64,000 bases of DNA from Jiangella alba (GTDB lineage Bacteria > Actinomycetota > Actinomycetes > Jiangellales > Jiangellaceae). The DNA lies in the NCBI RefSeq assembly GCF_900106035.1, contig NZ_FNUC01000004.1, forward strand, positions 3,633,722 through 3,697,721, read 5' to 3'. How positions within the stretch are numbered: position 1 is the stretch's first letter; each line of letters begins with the position of its first letter. Positions 8,952 to 17,533 of this stretch are shown here, piece by piece. The notes under the pieces were generated by a model. It had not been told where the DNA came from. It was given only the letters and a program-made list of their open reading frames with translations, and did not search any database. The position numbers and the translations under genes are program-made.

Positions 8952-10207
8952 TCGCGACGGTGCGTGAGCTGCGCACGTTCGACCGTCCGATCCGCCTGCT
9001 CGCGCTCAGCCAGTTCGCGATCAACCTCGGGTTCTACATGCTCATGCCGTATCTCGCGGCGCACCTGTCGGTCACGGTCGGGCTGGCCGGCTGGCTGGTC
9101 GGCCTGATCCTGGGCGCGCGGAACTTCTCGCAGCAGGGCATGTTCCTCGTCGGCGGCACCCTCGCCGACCGGCTCGGCTACAAGCGGCTGATCGTGGCGG
9201 GCTGTGCCCTGCGCGCGGCCGGGTTCGTGCTGCTGGCCCTCGCCACCTCGGTGCCGGCGCTGCTCGTCGCGTCGATGGCGACCGGTTTCGCCGGCGCGCT
9301 GTTCAATCCGGCCGTCCGGGCCTACGTCGCCCAGGACGCGGGCGGGCGCCGGGTGGAGGCGTTCGCCGTCTTCAACGTCTTCTACCAGGCGGGCATCCTG
9401 CTCGGCCCGCTGATCGGGCTGCTGCTGACGTCGGTGGCGTTCGAGCTCACCTGTACCGTCGCGGCGCTCGTCTTCGCCGGCCTGACGGTGCTGCAGGTGC
9501 GGGCGCTGCCCGACCGGCGTCCGTTCGAGCCGGCGCCGTCCGTGCTGGCCGGCTGGCGCATCGTGTTCGCGAACCGGCGGTTCCTGGCCTTCTCGGTGGT
9601 GATGGCCGGCTCGTACGTGCTCTCCTTCCAGGTGTACCTGGCGCTGCCGCTGGAGACCGGCCGGCTCGCGTCGTCGCCGGGGGCGGCCACGGTCGCGGTG
9701 GGCATCCTGTTCGCGGTCTCCGGCCTGATCGCCGTCGCCGGCCAGCTCCGGGTGACCGAGTGGTGCCGGCGGCGCTGGGACGGCGGGCGCTGCATCGCCG
9801 CCGGACTGTTGCTGATGGCGGCGGCGTTCCTCGTGCCGCTGCCGGTGGTGCTGCGGGAGGAGGCGGGCGGGGTCGCGACGTTCGTCCCGCTGCTGGTCTC
9901 GGTGTGCGTCCTCACGGTCGGCACGATGGTCGTCTTCCCGTTCGAGATGGACACCATCGTGTCGCTGGCGGGCGATCGCCTGGTGGCCACGCACTACGGT
10001 CTGTACAACACCATCTGCGGTGTCGGCATCGCGGCCGGCACCCTGGGGACCGGCGGGCTGCTGGAACTCGCGCGAGCGCACGGCGTGCCCTGGGTGCCGT
10101 GGCTGCTCCTGGCGGTGCTGGGGACGGCCTGCGCCCTCGGCGTGCACGTCCTCGCCCGCTCCGGACGGCTGCGGCCGCGGCCGGTCGCATTGGTCGGGAC
10201 CGCCTGA
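8948..10207 (+). CDS. MFS transporter coupled to the PLP enzyme
   Basis: A 419-residue, 12-helix MFS protein with motif [14 protein letters not shown] between helices 2 and 3 and a long polar central loop near residue 195. GTG start overlaps the stop of the PLP enzyme by four bases, so the two products are made together. In other bacteria, PLP-enzyme/MFS pairs export small amino-acid products or siderophore parts. The direction of transport and the substrate are inferred from pairing only. Confidence 0.88.
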   Translation: MIATVRELRTFDRPIRLLALSQFAINLGFYMLMPYLAAHLSVTVGLAGWLVGLILGARNFSQQGMFLVGGTLADRLGYKRLIVAGCALRAAGFVLLALATSVPALLVASMATGFAGALFNPAVRAYVAQDAGGRRVEAFAVFNVFYQAGILLGPLIGLLLTSVAFELTCTVAALVFAGLTVLQVRALPDRRPFEPAPSVLAGWRIVFANRRFLAFSVVMAGSYVLSFQVYLALPLETGRLASSPGAATVAVGILFAVSGLIAVAGQLRVTEWCRRRWDGGRCIAAGLLLMAAAFLVPLPVVLREEAGGVATFVPLLVSVCVLTVGTMVVFPFEMDTIVSLAGDRLVATHYGLYNTICGVGIAAGTLGTGGLLELARAHGVPWVPWLLLAVLGTACALGVHVLARSGRLRPRPVALVGTA

Positions 10208-10215
10208 TGACACGG

Positions 10216-10260
10216 GCCACCTCCTCACCTACTATTCGCTTTAGTAGATGAGGAGGTGGC
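10216..10260 (+). promoter_or_regulatory. Long hairpin that contains the ribosome site of the DUF3105 gene
   Basis: Twelve bases at 10216-10227 (GCCACCTCCTCA) are the exact reverse complement of 10249-10260 (TGAGGAGGTGGC). After a single C/A mismatch, CTACTA (10229-10234) pairs with TAGTAG (10242-10247) around a seven-base loop. The right arm includes the AGGAGGT ribosome site at 10251-10257, so a folded transcript would hide it. There is no T-tract, so a terminator is less likely. A TACTAT -10-like hexamer at 10230-10235 could also start transcription inside the element, removing the left arm. Confidence 0.7.
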
Positions 10261-10261
10261 T

Positions 10262-10861
10262 GTGCCGCAGACCGATCCGCGCCGTCAGGCCCAACGGGAG
10301 CGACGTGAGCAGCGTCGGGCCGCCGCGGCGGCCGCTGCGCGGAAGGCCGGGCGCCGGCGGCTGGCGGTGCGGGTGGCCGCCGGCATCGCCGGGGCCGCGG
10401 TCGTCGTGGGCGTCGGCTACCTGGTGGTCCGCCCGGGCCCGGAGGTCACCGGCGTCGAGCGCCCGCCGGACGAGGGGCGGGGGCACGTCGAACCGGCCCA
10501 GGTCGCCTACGACGACGCCGCGCCGACCAGTGGGGCGCACCTCGCCTCGGCGCCGGCCTGCGGCGTGGCCGCGGCACCGCTGGAACCCGGGCTGGCCGTG
10601 CACGCGCTCGAGCACGGCGCCGTCGTGCTCTGGTACGACCCTGCCGGCGACGACGTGGCGGGGCGGCTCGCCGGCGTCCTCGGCGACTGGGACTCGCACT
10701 GGATCGTCAGCCCGAACAGCGAGCTCAGTGAGCCGATCGTCGCCACCGCGTGGAACCGCCGGATGGCGTTCGGCGACGCGGCCGACCCGGCGCTGCGCGA
10801 GTTCGTGGACACCTACCGGGAGCGCGGGCCGGAACGCGTCGGCTGCCAGGTGCGCGCATGA
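10262..10861 (+). CDS. DUF3105-family membrane-anchored protein
   Basis: A 199-residue protein with a basic N-terminal cytoplasmic tail, one transmembrane helix (residues about 35-55) and an outside domain holding the DUF3105 hallmarks: HVEPAQVAYDDAAPTSGAHL, then ALEHGAVVLWY and IVSPNSELSEPIVATAWNR. The family is widespread in actinobacteria and has no settled function; the conserved His residues suggest metal binding. I chose the GTG at 10262 over the one at 10256 because AGGAGGT lies at the right distance. It overlaps the methyltransferase gene (ATGA) and its start region is folded into a strong hairpin. Confidence 0.88.
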   Translation: MPQTDPRRQAQRERREQRRAAAAAAARKAGRRRLAVRVAAGIAGAAVVVGVGYLVVRPGPEVTGVERPPDEGRGHVEPAQVAYDDAAPTSGAHLASAPACGVAAAPLEPGLAVHALEHGAVVLWYDPAGDDVAGRLAGVLGDWDSHWIVSPNSELSEPIVATAWNRRMAFGDAADPALREFVDTYRERGPERVGCQVRA

Positions 10862-11580
10862 ACGGGCCGCGCACCTGGTACGACGTCTGGCAGCGCAAGG
10901 GCGAGCGCTTCGTGGCGTCCGGCCGGGTGGTGCCCGGCCGGGTCGAGCTGGCCGCGCTGTCCGGGTACGACTCGCGGACCTCGGCCCTCGATCTCGGCGA
11001 GTTCGACCGGCAGCGCGATCACATCGTCACCTCGCTGCGCATCGGCGCCACCGACACCGTCTACGAGGTCGGCTGCGGCGCCGGCGCGCTGCTGCACGCC
11101 CTCGAGCCGCGCTGCGCCGGGGTCGGCGGCTCCGACTACGCGCCGGCGCTCGTCGACGTGGCCCGGCGCGTGCTCGACTCCGGCGACGTCGAGGTGCTCG
11201 AGGCCAGTGACGTGAACCCGCGGCCGCGCTACGACGTCGTCGTCAGCAACGGCGTCTTCCTCTACTTCCCGGACGCCGAGTACGCCCGGGACGTCGTCGC
11301 GCTGATGGCGGCCAAGGCCCGGCGCGCTGTCGGTGTCTTCGACGTCAATGACCTGGCCAGACGGGAAGAGCACCAGCGAGCGCGCCGGGCGGCGTACGGC
11401 GTGCAGGAGGCGGTGGGCGGGCTCAGGCAGCTCTACCTCGACCGCGCCTTCTTCACCGCGCTGGCCGCCGACCTCGGCCTGCGCTGCGTCATCCGCGACT
11501 CGGTGATGACGGGCTCGGTCAACGGGCGCTACCGCTACAACGTCGTCATGTCCCGTCGGGGCGGCTCGTCACGAACGTGA
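10858..11580 (+). CDS. Class I SAM-dependent methyltransferase
   Basis: A 240-residue Rossmann methyltransferase: motif I is VYEVGCGAGALLHAL near residue 62, the acidic residue after strand 2 is GSDYAPALVDVA, and motif IV is YDVVVSNGVFLYFPD. Substrate is not predictable. The start overlaps the DUF3105 stop. Its last 35 bases overlap the end of the convergent GH89 gene. The preceding PLP-enzyme, MFS and DUF3105 genes may form one unit with it, although the hairpin at 10216-10260 could uncouple the two halves. Confidence 0.85.
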   Translation: MNGPRTWYDVWQRKGERFVASGRVVPGRVELAALSGYDSRTSALDLGEFDRQRDHIVTSLRIGATDTVYEVGCGAGALLHALEPRCAGVGGSDYAPALVDVARRVLDSGDVEVLEASDVNPRPRYDVVVSNGVFLYFPDAEYARDVVALMAAKARRAVGVFDVNDLARREEHQRARRAAYGVQEAVGGLRQLYLDRAFFTALAADLGLRCVIRDSVMTGSVNGRYRYNVVMSRRGGSSRT

Positions 11581-13780
11581 GCGCGGCCTTCGCCTGCTCC
11601 AGCACGTCCGTGGCGGGACGCTCGGCGAGCGGCTGGTCGTCGCTCACCCAGGCGTCGGCGACGGCGTACCAGTCGATCGGCGTGGTCGGGGCGCCGGTGA
11701 GCACGTTGCGCAGCTGCTGGAACCAGAGCGCCCAGCGCTGCCGGTAGTAGCCGCCGACCAGCCCGGACCAGTCCCGGTTGCCGTACTCCGTGAGCATGGT
11801 GGACTCGCGGGCGCCCCACGACGTGAGCAGCCGCCGGCCCCACTCGGCCAGGTCCGCCCGTTCCCGCGCCGTCGCGCCGAGGGCGCGCGCCCCGGCCAGC
11901 CAGGTCTCGAGCCGGAACGCCGGATGCGCGTGCAGCGTCGCGTCCTGCAGGTCGACGAGTTCGAGGAAGGTGGCGGTGGCGGCGTCGAAGGCGCCGGTGT
12001 CCCCGGCCTCGACGGCCGCGCCGATCCGCGCGAGGACGAGCCGGGCGTGGTCGGCGAGCACCTGCCGCGCGACGTCGACGAGGTCGTAGTCGAGCGACGG
12101 CGAGCGCCCGGCCTCGGCCGCGGCGATCAGCCCGGCCAGCGCGGGACGCAGGGCGCCGGCGGGGTAGGGGAGGACCCGTGGTCCCACCATGCTGGCCTGG
12201 TTCGCGCCGAGGCTCGGGACGGCCGCGACGACGGAGTCGGTGCCGGCGTAGACGACGAACGCGTCGAGCGTGTCCCCGGCCTCCGCCACCGCCGCTCCCA
12301 GGACGTCCGGCACCGAGGTGGCGTCGAGGGCGGCGATGTCGACCGGCTGGCCGGTGCCCACGAGGGTGGACTCCTTGGGCGTCGGCGCCGTCTCGTCGAC
12401 CCGCCAAGGGCCGTAGGCGTGTGCGCGCAGCACCCGCCACGCGGCGGTCGCGCCCTCCGTCGACCGCCCGTAGCGCGCCTCGACCCACTCGTCGAGCCAC
12501 GCGTCGAGGTCGATCGGCTCCGTCGTCCAGGCGAGGTCGTGGAAGAGGTCCCAGACGACGGGGTTGTTCGCGACGCCCTCCGCCATGTCGGTGATCCCGA
12601 CGACGTTGCCGACCGCCTCGGTGCCGCCGAACAGCGTCGCGGGCGTGGCCGCGATCGCCTCGAGGTCGCCGTAGAGGCCGTGGCGTCCGCCGTAGTTGGG
12701 CAGGATGCCGTACACCCACGGCGTCCCGCCGTAGCCGTTCATCGTCCGCCAGTGCTCGCCCACCAGATCGATGACGAGCAGCCGGCTGGTGTCGAGCGCG
12801 TCGAGCAGTTCCGGCTGCGGGTTCCCGCCCCAGCCCTGCACCACCCAGGTGTAGCCGGCGTCGGCCGTCCGCATCGCGTCCTCGACGCCCCGGGCCGCGG
12901 CGGCGAGCGTGGTGTCGCCGATCTTGCCGCCTTCGTGCAGGAGGTCGACCGCCCACCAGCCGGAGAGCCCGAAGAGGTCGCGCTGCGTGCCGTAGAAGGC
13001 CGCGGCGGCCTTGGCGTAGTCGGCCGTGTCGGTGCGCAGCCAGTCGGGCCGGCGCGGCCCGGCGATGTCGATGAACCACAGTCCCTGCGGCACGATGGCC
13101 GCGCCGGGGTTCCGCTCGGCGAATCCCGGCGGGACGGTGCCGCTGAAGCCGGGGAGGATCGGGGTGATCTCCAGCTCGGCCATGCGGGCGAAGACCCGGT
13201 GGGCGAGCTCCACCCGCCGCTCGACGATCCCGCGGGTGGTGCCGCTGCCGAAGTGCTCGATGTTGTTGAGCCACTGCCAGGCCTGGTGCGACGGCGGGAC
13301 GATCCACTGGAGCAGCTCGGTCTCGGTGTACCCGAACTGCTGGAACGCCTGCAGCCAGACCGCCTCCTGGCCGAGGGTGATGTGCGCCGCGTTGATGCCG
13401 CTCGCGGCCAGCAGGTCGAGTTCGTGCTCCCACTCGTCCCAGCCGAAGAACGGCGTGGTGTAGCCGCCGACGGTGAGGTTGTAGGCGACCCGACGCTGGT
13501 AGGGCGACGACGCCGCGACGCTCGCCCCGTCCGGCAGCGCCGTGGGCCGGCGGACACCGGAGCGCGAGACACTGCCGATCCGGGTGCGCCGGGCCAGCTG
13601 GGCGTAGCCCGCCAGCGCGACGGCCGGCGTCGTGGCCTCGATCCGCAGCCGGCCGCCGGACGTGCTCGCCGCGAAGGCGTCGGCGTCGGCCGGGCGGATC
13701 GTGACGTCGAGCTGGCCGGCCGGCAGGCCGCTGAGGCGCTGGATGCCGGCGAGTGCGGCGGCGGCTCGGTCGTTGGTCAT
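11546..13780 (-). CDS. GH89 alpha-N-acetylglucosaminidase
   Basis: A 744-residue NAGLU-family enzyme without a signal peptide, so probably cytosolic. Family hallmarks: FFGWDEWEHELDLLAASGIN and TLGQEAVW in the barrel entry, LLHEGGKIG holding the expected acid/base Glu, and AEGVANNPVVWDLFHDLAW holding the expected nucleophile Glu. GH89 removes terminal alpha-linked GlcNAc from glycans such as heparan sulfate or mucin-type caps. The ATG at 13780 has GGAGGA upstream. It is the last gene after two permeases and a binding protein, so it likely cleaves an imported oligosaccharide inside the cell. Confidence 0.93.
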   Translation of the reverse strand: MTNDRAAAALAGIQRLSGLPAGQLDVTIRPADADAFAASTSGGRLRIEATTPAVALAGYAQLARRTRIGSVSRSGVRRPTALPDGASVAASSPYQRRVAYNLTVGGYTTPFFGWDEWEHELDLLAASGINAAHITLGQEAVWLQAFQQFGYTETELLQWIVPPSHQAWQWLNNIEHFGSGTTRGIVERRVELAHRVFARMAELEITPILPGFSGTVPPGFAERNPGAAIVPQGLWFIDIAGPRRPDWLRTDTADYAKAAAAFYGTQRDLFGLSGWWAVDLLHEGGKIGDTTLAAAARGVEDAMRTADAGYTWVVQGWGGNPQPELLDALDTSRLLVIDLVGEHWRTMNGYGGTPWVYGILPNYGGRHGLYGDLEAIAATPATLFGGTEAVGNVVGITDMAEGVANNPVVWDLFHDLAWTTEPIDLDAWLDEWVEARYGRSTEGATAAWRVLRAHAYGPWRVDETAPTPKESTLVGTGQPVDIAALDATSVPDVLGAAVAEAGDTLDAFVVYAGTDSVVAAVPSLGANQASMVGPRVLPYPAGALRPALAGLIAAAEAGRSPSLDYDLVDVARQVLADHARLVLARIGAAVEAGDTGAFDAATATFLELVDLQDATLHAHPAFRLETWLAGARALGATARERADLAEWGRRLLTSWGARESTMLTEYGNRDWSGLVGGYYRQRWALWFQQLRNVLTGAPTTPIDWYAVADAWVSDDQPLAERPATDVLEQAKAALTFVTSRPDGT

Positions 13781-13797
13781 GGTGGTTCCTCCAGTTG

Positions 13798-14643
13798 TCA
13801 TTTCATGCCGGAGACGGCGAGACCGTCGATCACCCGGCGCTGCATGGCCAGGAAGACGATCAGGATGGGGGCGCACGCGAGCAGCGCGGCCGCCATCAGG
13901 ACGGGGTAGTCGGTGATGAACTGCCCCTGCAGCGTCGCGAGGCCGACGGACAGCGGCTGGGTGCCCGGTTCGGTCGCGACGACGAGCGGCCAGAGCAGCT
14001 CGTTCCACGACACCAGCACGCCGACCACGGCCAGCGCGGACAGGCCGGGCCGGGCCAGCGGGAGCATCACCTTCCAGAAGACCTGGAACGGGTTCGCGCC
14101 GTCGAGGCGCGCGGCCTCCTCCAGCTCGTCCGGCAGGCCGAGGAAGAACTGCCGCATGAGGAAGGCCGAGAACGCCGTGAAGATGCCCGGCGCCACGATC
14201 CCCGCCACGGTGTTGAGCCAGCCGAGTCCCTGGACGATCTGGTACTGCGAGATGAGGAAGACCTGCGGCGGGACCATCATGATGGCGAGGACGAGCGCGA
14301 ACATCAGGCCGCGGCCCGGGAAGCGCATGCGGGCGAAGGCATAGCCGGCGAGCGCCCCGAGCAGGAGGTGCCCGAACACCCTGATGACCGTGACGGTCAC
14401 CGAGACGCCGAGCTGCGAGGCGAAGGAGAGCTGCTCGAACACCTCGGTGTAGTTCTCGAAGTGCAGCGACGACGGCCACAGCTTCAACGGGATCGCCGTC
14501 ACCTCGGCGTTCGTCGAGAGCGAGCTGACGATCTGCCAGGCGAACGGGAACAGCATCACCAGGCTGCCGATGACCAGGACGAGGTGGGCGAAACCGTTCC
14601 GGCCGTCCCGGCGGTTCGCGTGCGCGGTGACGAGCTCAGGCAT
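13798..14643 (-). CDS. Sugar ABC transporter permease, MalG type
   Basis: A 281-residue permease with six predicted helices. The EAA loop near residue 185 (EEAARLDGANPFQVFWKVMLPLARPG) is the docking site for the ATPase in carbohydrate-uptake family 1 importers. Its start lies inside the end of the preceding permease (eight-base overlap), giving a tight permease pair. No ATPase gene is near; actinobacterial importers of this type usually share one housekeeping ATPase such as MsiK. Confidence 0.93.
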   Translation of the reverse strand: MPELVTAHANRRDGRNGFAHLVLVIGSLVMLFPFAWQIVSSLSTNAEVTAIPLKLWPSSLHFENYTEVFEQLSFASQLGVSVTVTVIRVFGHLLLGALAGYAFARMRFPGRGLMFALVLAIMMVPPQVFLISQYQIVQGLGWLNTVAGIVAPGIFTAFSAFLMRQFFLGLPDELEEAARLDGANPFQVFWKVMLPLARPGLSALAVVGVLVSWNELLWPLVVATEPGTQPLSVGLATLQGQFITDYPVLMAAALLACAPILIVFLAMQRRVIDGLAVSGMK

Positions 14644-15598
14644 AGGTCACCCACCTCCGCTGCAGCCGGAACTGGATCGCCGTGACGATCGCGACGATCA
14701 GCAGGATGACGAACGCGATCGCGGCCCCGTAGCCGCGGTTGTTCTGGACGAACGACTCGTCGTAGAAGAGGTAGACCAGCGACTTGGTGTCGTCGATGAC
14801 CGGGTTGCTGCCGAGGATGGCGAACAGCAGGTCGAACAGCTGGAAGCCGGTGATCACGTTCATGACCAGCACGAAGAAGATCGACGGGGTCAGCAGCGGC
14901 ACGGTGATGCGGACGAACTGCGACCACCGGTTCGCGCCGTCGAGCGAGGCCGCCTCGTACAGCTCGGGCGGGATCGACCGCAGCCCGGCCGACAGGATGA
15001 TGATGTTGAACCCCACCGACATCCACAGACCCACGATGGCGACGGCGACGAGCGCGAAGCCGGGCGTCGAGAGCCAGTACGGCCCGTCGATGCCGAACAG
15101 CCCGAGGAACGCGTTGATCACGCCGAAGTCGCCGTTGAACATCAGCTTCCACACCAGCGCGATCGCCACCGGCATGGCCAGGTACGGCAGGAAGAACATC
15201 GTCCGGTACACCATCGTCCCGCGCAGCGTCGGCCGGTTCAGCAGCGCGGCGAGGCCGACGGCGATGGGCACGCCGAGCAACACGATGAGGATGTAGACGA
15301 CGGTGTTGAGCAGGGCGCGCGGGAACTCGCCGTCGTCGAGGAGCGAGCGCCAGTTGTCGGCGCCGACGAACGTCGTGCCGCCGAAAGGCCCCCAGTCGGT
15401 GAGGCTGAAGTACGCGGTCTGGACGATGGGGAACAGGTAGAAGACCGCGACGCCGAGGAAGAACGGCCCGACGAAGAGCAGGGGCCACCAACCCGCGTCG
15501 GACCGCCGGCGCCGGCCGCCGCCGGGGCTCGGGCCACCGGCCGCGCCGGCCACGGTGCTCGCCGTGGCCGGCCGGTGGTCGTGCGTCGCGACGTTCAT
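14636..15598 (-). CDS. Sugar ABC transporter permease, MalF type
   Basis: A 320-residue permease: a Gly/Arg-rich N-terminal tail of about 40 residues, six helices, and the EAA loop YEAASLDGANRWSQFVRITVPLL near residue 225. It is coupled to the binding-protein gene upstream (ATGA) and to the second permease downstream. Together they form the membrane channel of an importer serving the GH89 enzyme. Confidence 0.93.
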   Translation of the reverse strand: MNVATHDHRPATASTVAGAAGGPSPGGGRRRRSDAGWWPLLFVGPFFLGVAVFYLFPIVQTAYFSLTDWGPFGGTTFVGADNWRSLLDDGEFPRALLNTVVYILIVLLGVPIAVGLAALLNRPTLRGTMVYRTMFFLPYLAMPVAIALVWKLMFNGDFGVINAFLGLFGIDGPYWLSTPGFALVAVAIVGLWMSVGFNIIILSAGLRSIPPELYEAASLDGANRWSQFVRITVPLLTPSIFFVLVMNVITGFQLFDLLFAILGSNPVIDDTKSLVYLFYDESFVQNNRGYGAAIAFVILLIVAIVTAIQFRLQRRWVTYA

Positions 15599-16866
15599 TC
15601 CGATGCCACCGCCGCGTTCAGCGCCTCGTCGAGCTGCCGTGCCGCGTCCTCGACGGTGATGTCGCCGGCGAGGGCCTGCCCGACGATGACCGGCTCCTGC
15701 GAGGCCCAGGCGTCGGTGTCCTTCGTGGCGGGATACGCGAAGGAGTAGTCGATCGCGTCGATGAAGGTCTGCAGGCCGAGGTCCGGATAGCTCCGGACGA
15801 ACGCGTCGCTGGTCCCCTCGTAGGCGGAGAGGGTGGTCCCGCTCTCGGCCTGGAGCAACTGGGCCTGCTCGCCGGCGAGGAAGGCCTGGAACGCCTGCGC
15901 GGCGGCTGGGTGCTCCGACCGGGCGCTGACGACGTTCGCCAGCGCGTGGGCGACGGTCGCCTGGCGCTCGGCCCGGGGCAGCGGGACCGCGACGTAGTCG
16001 GCGGCGTTCGGCGAGGTCCCGACCAGGGCGATGCTCGCGCCGCCGATGGAGGGGAACATCGCGGCCTTGCCGTTCAGGAACCACTGGTCGGCCGTCGTCT
16101 CCGCGAGCTGCTGGATCGTCGGCGACGATCCGTCGGCGACGATGTCGGCCCAGACCTGCAGGCCCTGCACGGTCTCCGGCTCGGCCCAGCCGCTCGTGCC
16201 GTCGTCGGTGACCACGGACCCGCCGTAGGCGAAGATGGAGCTGTAGTAGGTGGTCTGGCCGCCGGTGTAGAAGGCGGTGCCGTAGACGCCCTGGTCGCCG
16301 AGGGCGTCGCGGATGGCCGCGGACGTGGCGCGGAAGTCGTCGTAGGTCCAGTCCGGCGACGGCAGGGCGACGCCGGCCTGCTCGAAGAGCGCCTTGTTGA
16401 TCCACATGGCGTTCGTGTCGACGTCCTTCGGCACCGCGTAGCGCACGTCGTCGAGCCGGTAGAAGTCGGCGAGGTTGTCCGGGTACTTCGACGGGTCGAC
16501 GGCGCCCGACTCCACCAGGTCGTCGATCGGGGCCAGCTGGTCGTTGGCCGCGTAGAGCTGGAAGTACGGCATGTTCATCCAGAACACGTCGGGCAGGGTG
16601 TCCGACGACGCCTGGGTCCGCAGCTTCGTCCAGTACTGCGCGTACGGCGTGACGACCGGGGTGACGGTCACCTCCGGGTGCTCCTTCTCGAAGGCGGCGA
16701 TGACGGCGTCGACCACCGGCTGCTGGTTCGGGTCCCAGAACGCGTAGGTGATCTCTCCGGCGGCCTCACCAGGATCGGAGGCCGTCGATCCGTCGCTGCC
16801 GGAGCAGGCGGCGAGCCCGAGCACGACGACTGACGCGGCGGCGATGCCCGCGACGAGCTTGTTCAT
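15595..16866 (-). CDS. Extracellular sugar-binding lipoprotein of the ABC importer
   Basis: A 423-residue family 1 solute-binding protein. The N-terminal signal ends in the lipobox LAAC at residue 21, so it is a membrane-anchored lipoprotein. ITYAFWDPNQQPVVDAVIAAFEKEHPEV is the usual opening of this class. It determines the specificity of the importer; by context that is an oligosaccharide containing alpha-GlcNAc or a modified amino sugar. A 46-base gap separates it from the GNAT gene upstream, with a GGAGAG ribosome site before the ATG. Confidence 0.93.
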   Translation of the reverse strand: MNKLVAGIAAASVVVLGLAACSGSDGSTASDPGEAAGEITYAFWDPNQQPVVDAVIAAFEKEHPEVTVTPVVTPYAQYWTKLRTQASSDTLPDVFWMNMPYFQLYAANDQLAPIDDLVESGAVDPSKYPDNLADFYRLDDVRYAVPKDVDTNAMWINKALFEQAGVALPSPDWTYDDFRATSAAIRDALGDQGVYGTAFYTGGQTTYYSSIFAYGGSVVTDDGTSGWAEPETVQGLQVWADIVADGSSPTIQQLAETTADQWFLNGKAAMFPSIGGASIALVGTSPNAADYVAVPLPRAERQATVAHALANVVSARSEHPAAAQAFQAFLAGEQAQLLQAESGTTLSAYEGTSDAFVRSYPDLGLQTFIDAIDYSFAYPATKDTDAWASQEPVIVGQALAGDITVEDAARQLDEALNAAVASE

Positions 16867-16912
16867 GCTGCTCTCCTTTCGAACGCTGACTCGAGGGATG
16901 GGGAAGTCGCGG

Positions 16913-17533
16913 CTACGGCGTGGTCGCGATGCCGAACAGGGGATGCTGCGGGGTGCTCGACGGCAGTTCGTGGAAGCCGAGGCAGTCGTAGAACGCGCGG
17001 GCGCCGACGTTGTCCGGGTCGATGCCGAGGTGGAGGGCGGGCACGCCGCGGGCCGCGAGCATCGCCCGGAACCGGTCGACGAGGCGCCGGCCGAGCCCCT
17101 GCCCCTGCACCTCGGGCAGCAGGTTGACGTGCAGCTGCGCGGGGTAGGCGTCGAGCTCGGGGAGGCGCATCACCTCGGGCTGCCGGCCCACCTCGAGCAG
17201 CAGCTCCTCGCTGATCCGCGGCGTGTGCGCCGTCGGGGCGCCCGGGCCCGGATGCCTCGCGGCCACGACGGGGACCCACTCGCGCCGCCACCACTCGATG
17301 AACGCGGCGGTGTCGGCGACGCCGATCAGGTAGCCGGCCGCGCGCTCACCGTCGTCGACGACGAGGGCGAGGTCCGGGGCGTATTCCAGGTACGGCACCG
17401 CGGCCAGGTCGGGCAGCAGCGTGTCGTCCGAGTACCAGCCGGTCGCGTCGCCGCCGCTCGCCCCCGTGCGCAGGCAGACGCGGGCGATGTCGTCGCGGTC
17501 GGCGGGGCGGTAGGGACGGATCTCGGGGCTCAT
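16913..17533 (-). CDS. GNAT acetyltransferase resembling the O-GlcNAcase C-terminal domain
   Basis: A 206-residue GNAT protein. The acetyl-CoA loop is seen as LLPEVQGQGLGRRLVDRF near residue 145 and the fourth strand as LHLGIDPDNVGARAFYDCLGF. The middle part (DLALVVDDGERAAGYLIGVADTAAFIEWWRREWVPVV) resembles the acetyltransferase-like domain that follows GH84 O-GlcNAcases in animals and some bacteria. Placed between an amino-sugar importer and an NHL protein, it may acetylate a free amino sugar or a breakdown product. It overlaps the NHL gene stop by four bases. Confidence 0.85.
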   Translation of the reverse strand: MSPEIRPYRPADRDDIARVCLRTGASGGDATGWYSDDTLLPDLAAVPYLEYAPDLALVVDDGERAAGYLIGVADTAAFIEWWRREWVPVVAARHPGPGAPTAHTPRISEELLLEVGRQPEVMRLPELDAYPAQLHVNLLPEVQGQGLGRRLVDRFRAMLAARGVPALHLGIDPDNVGARAFYDCLGFHELPSSTPQHPLFGIATTP

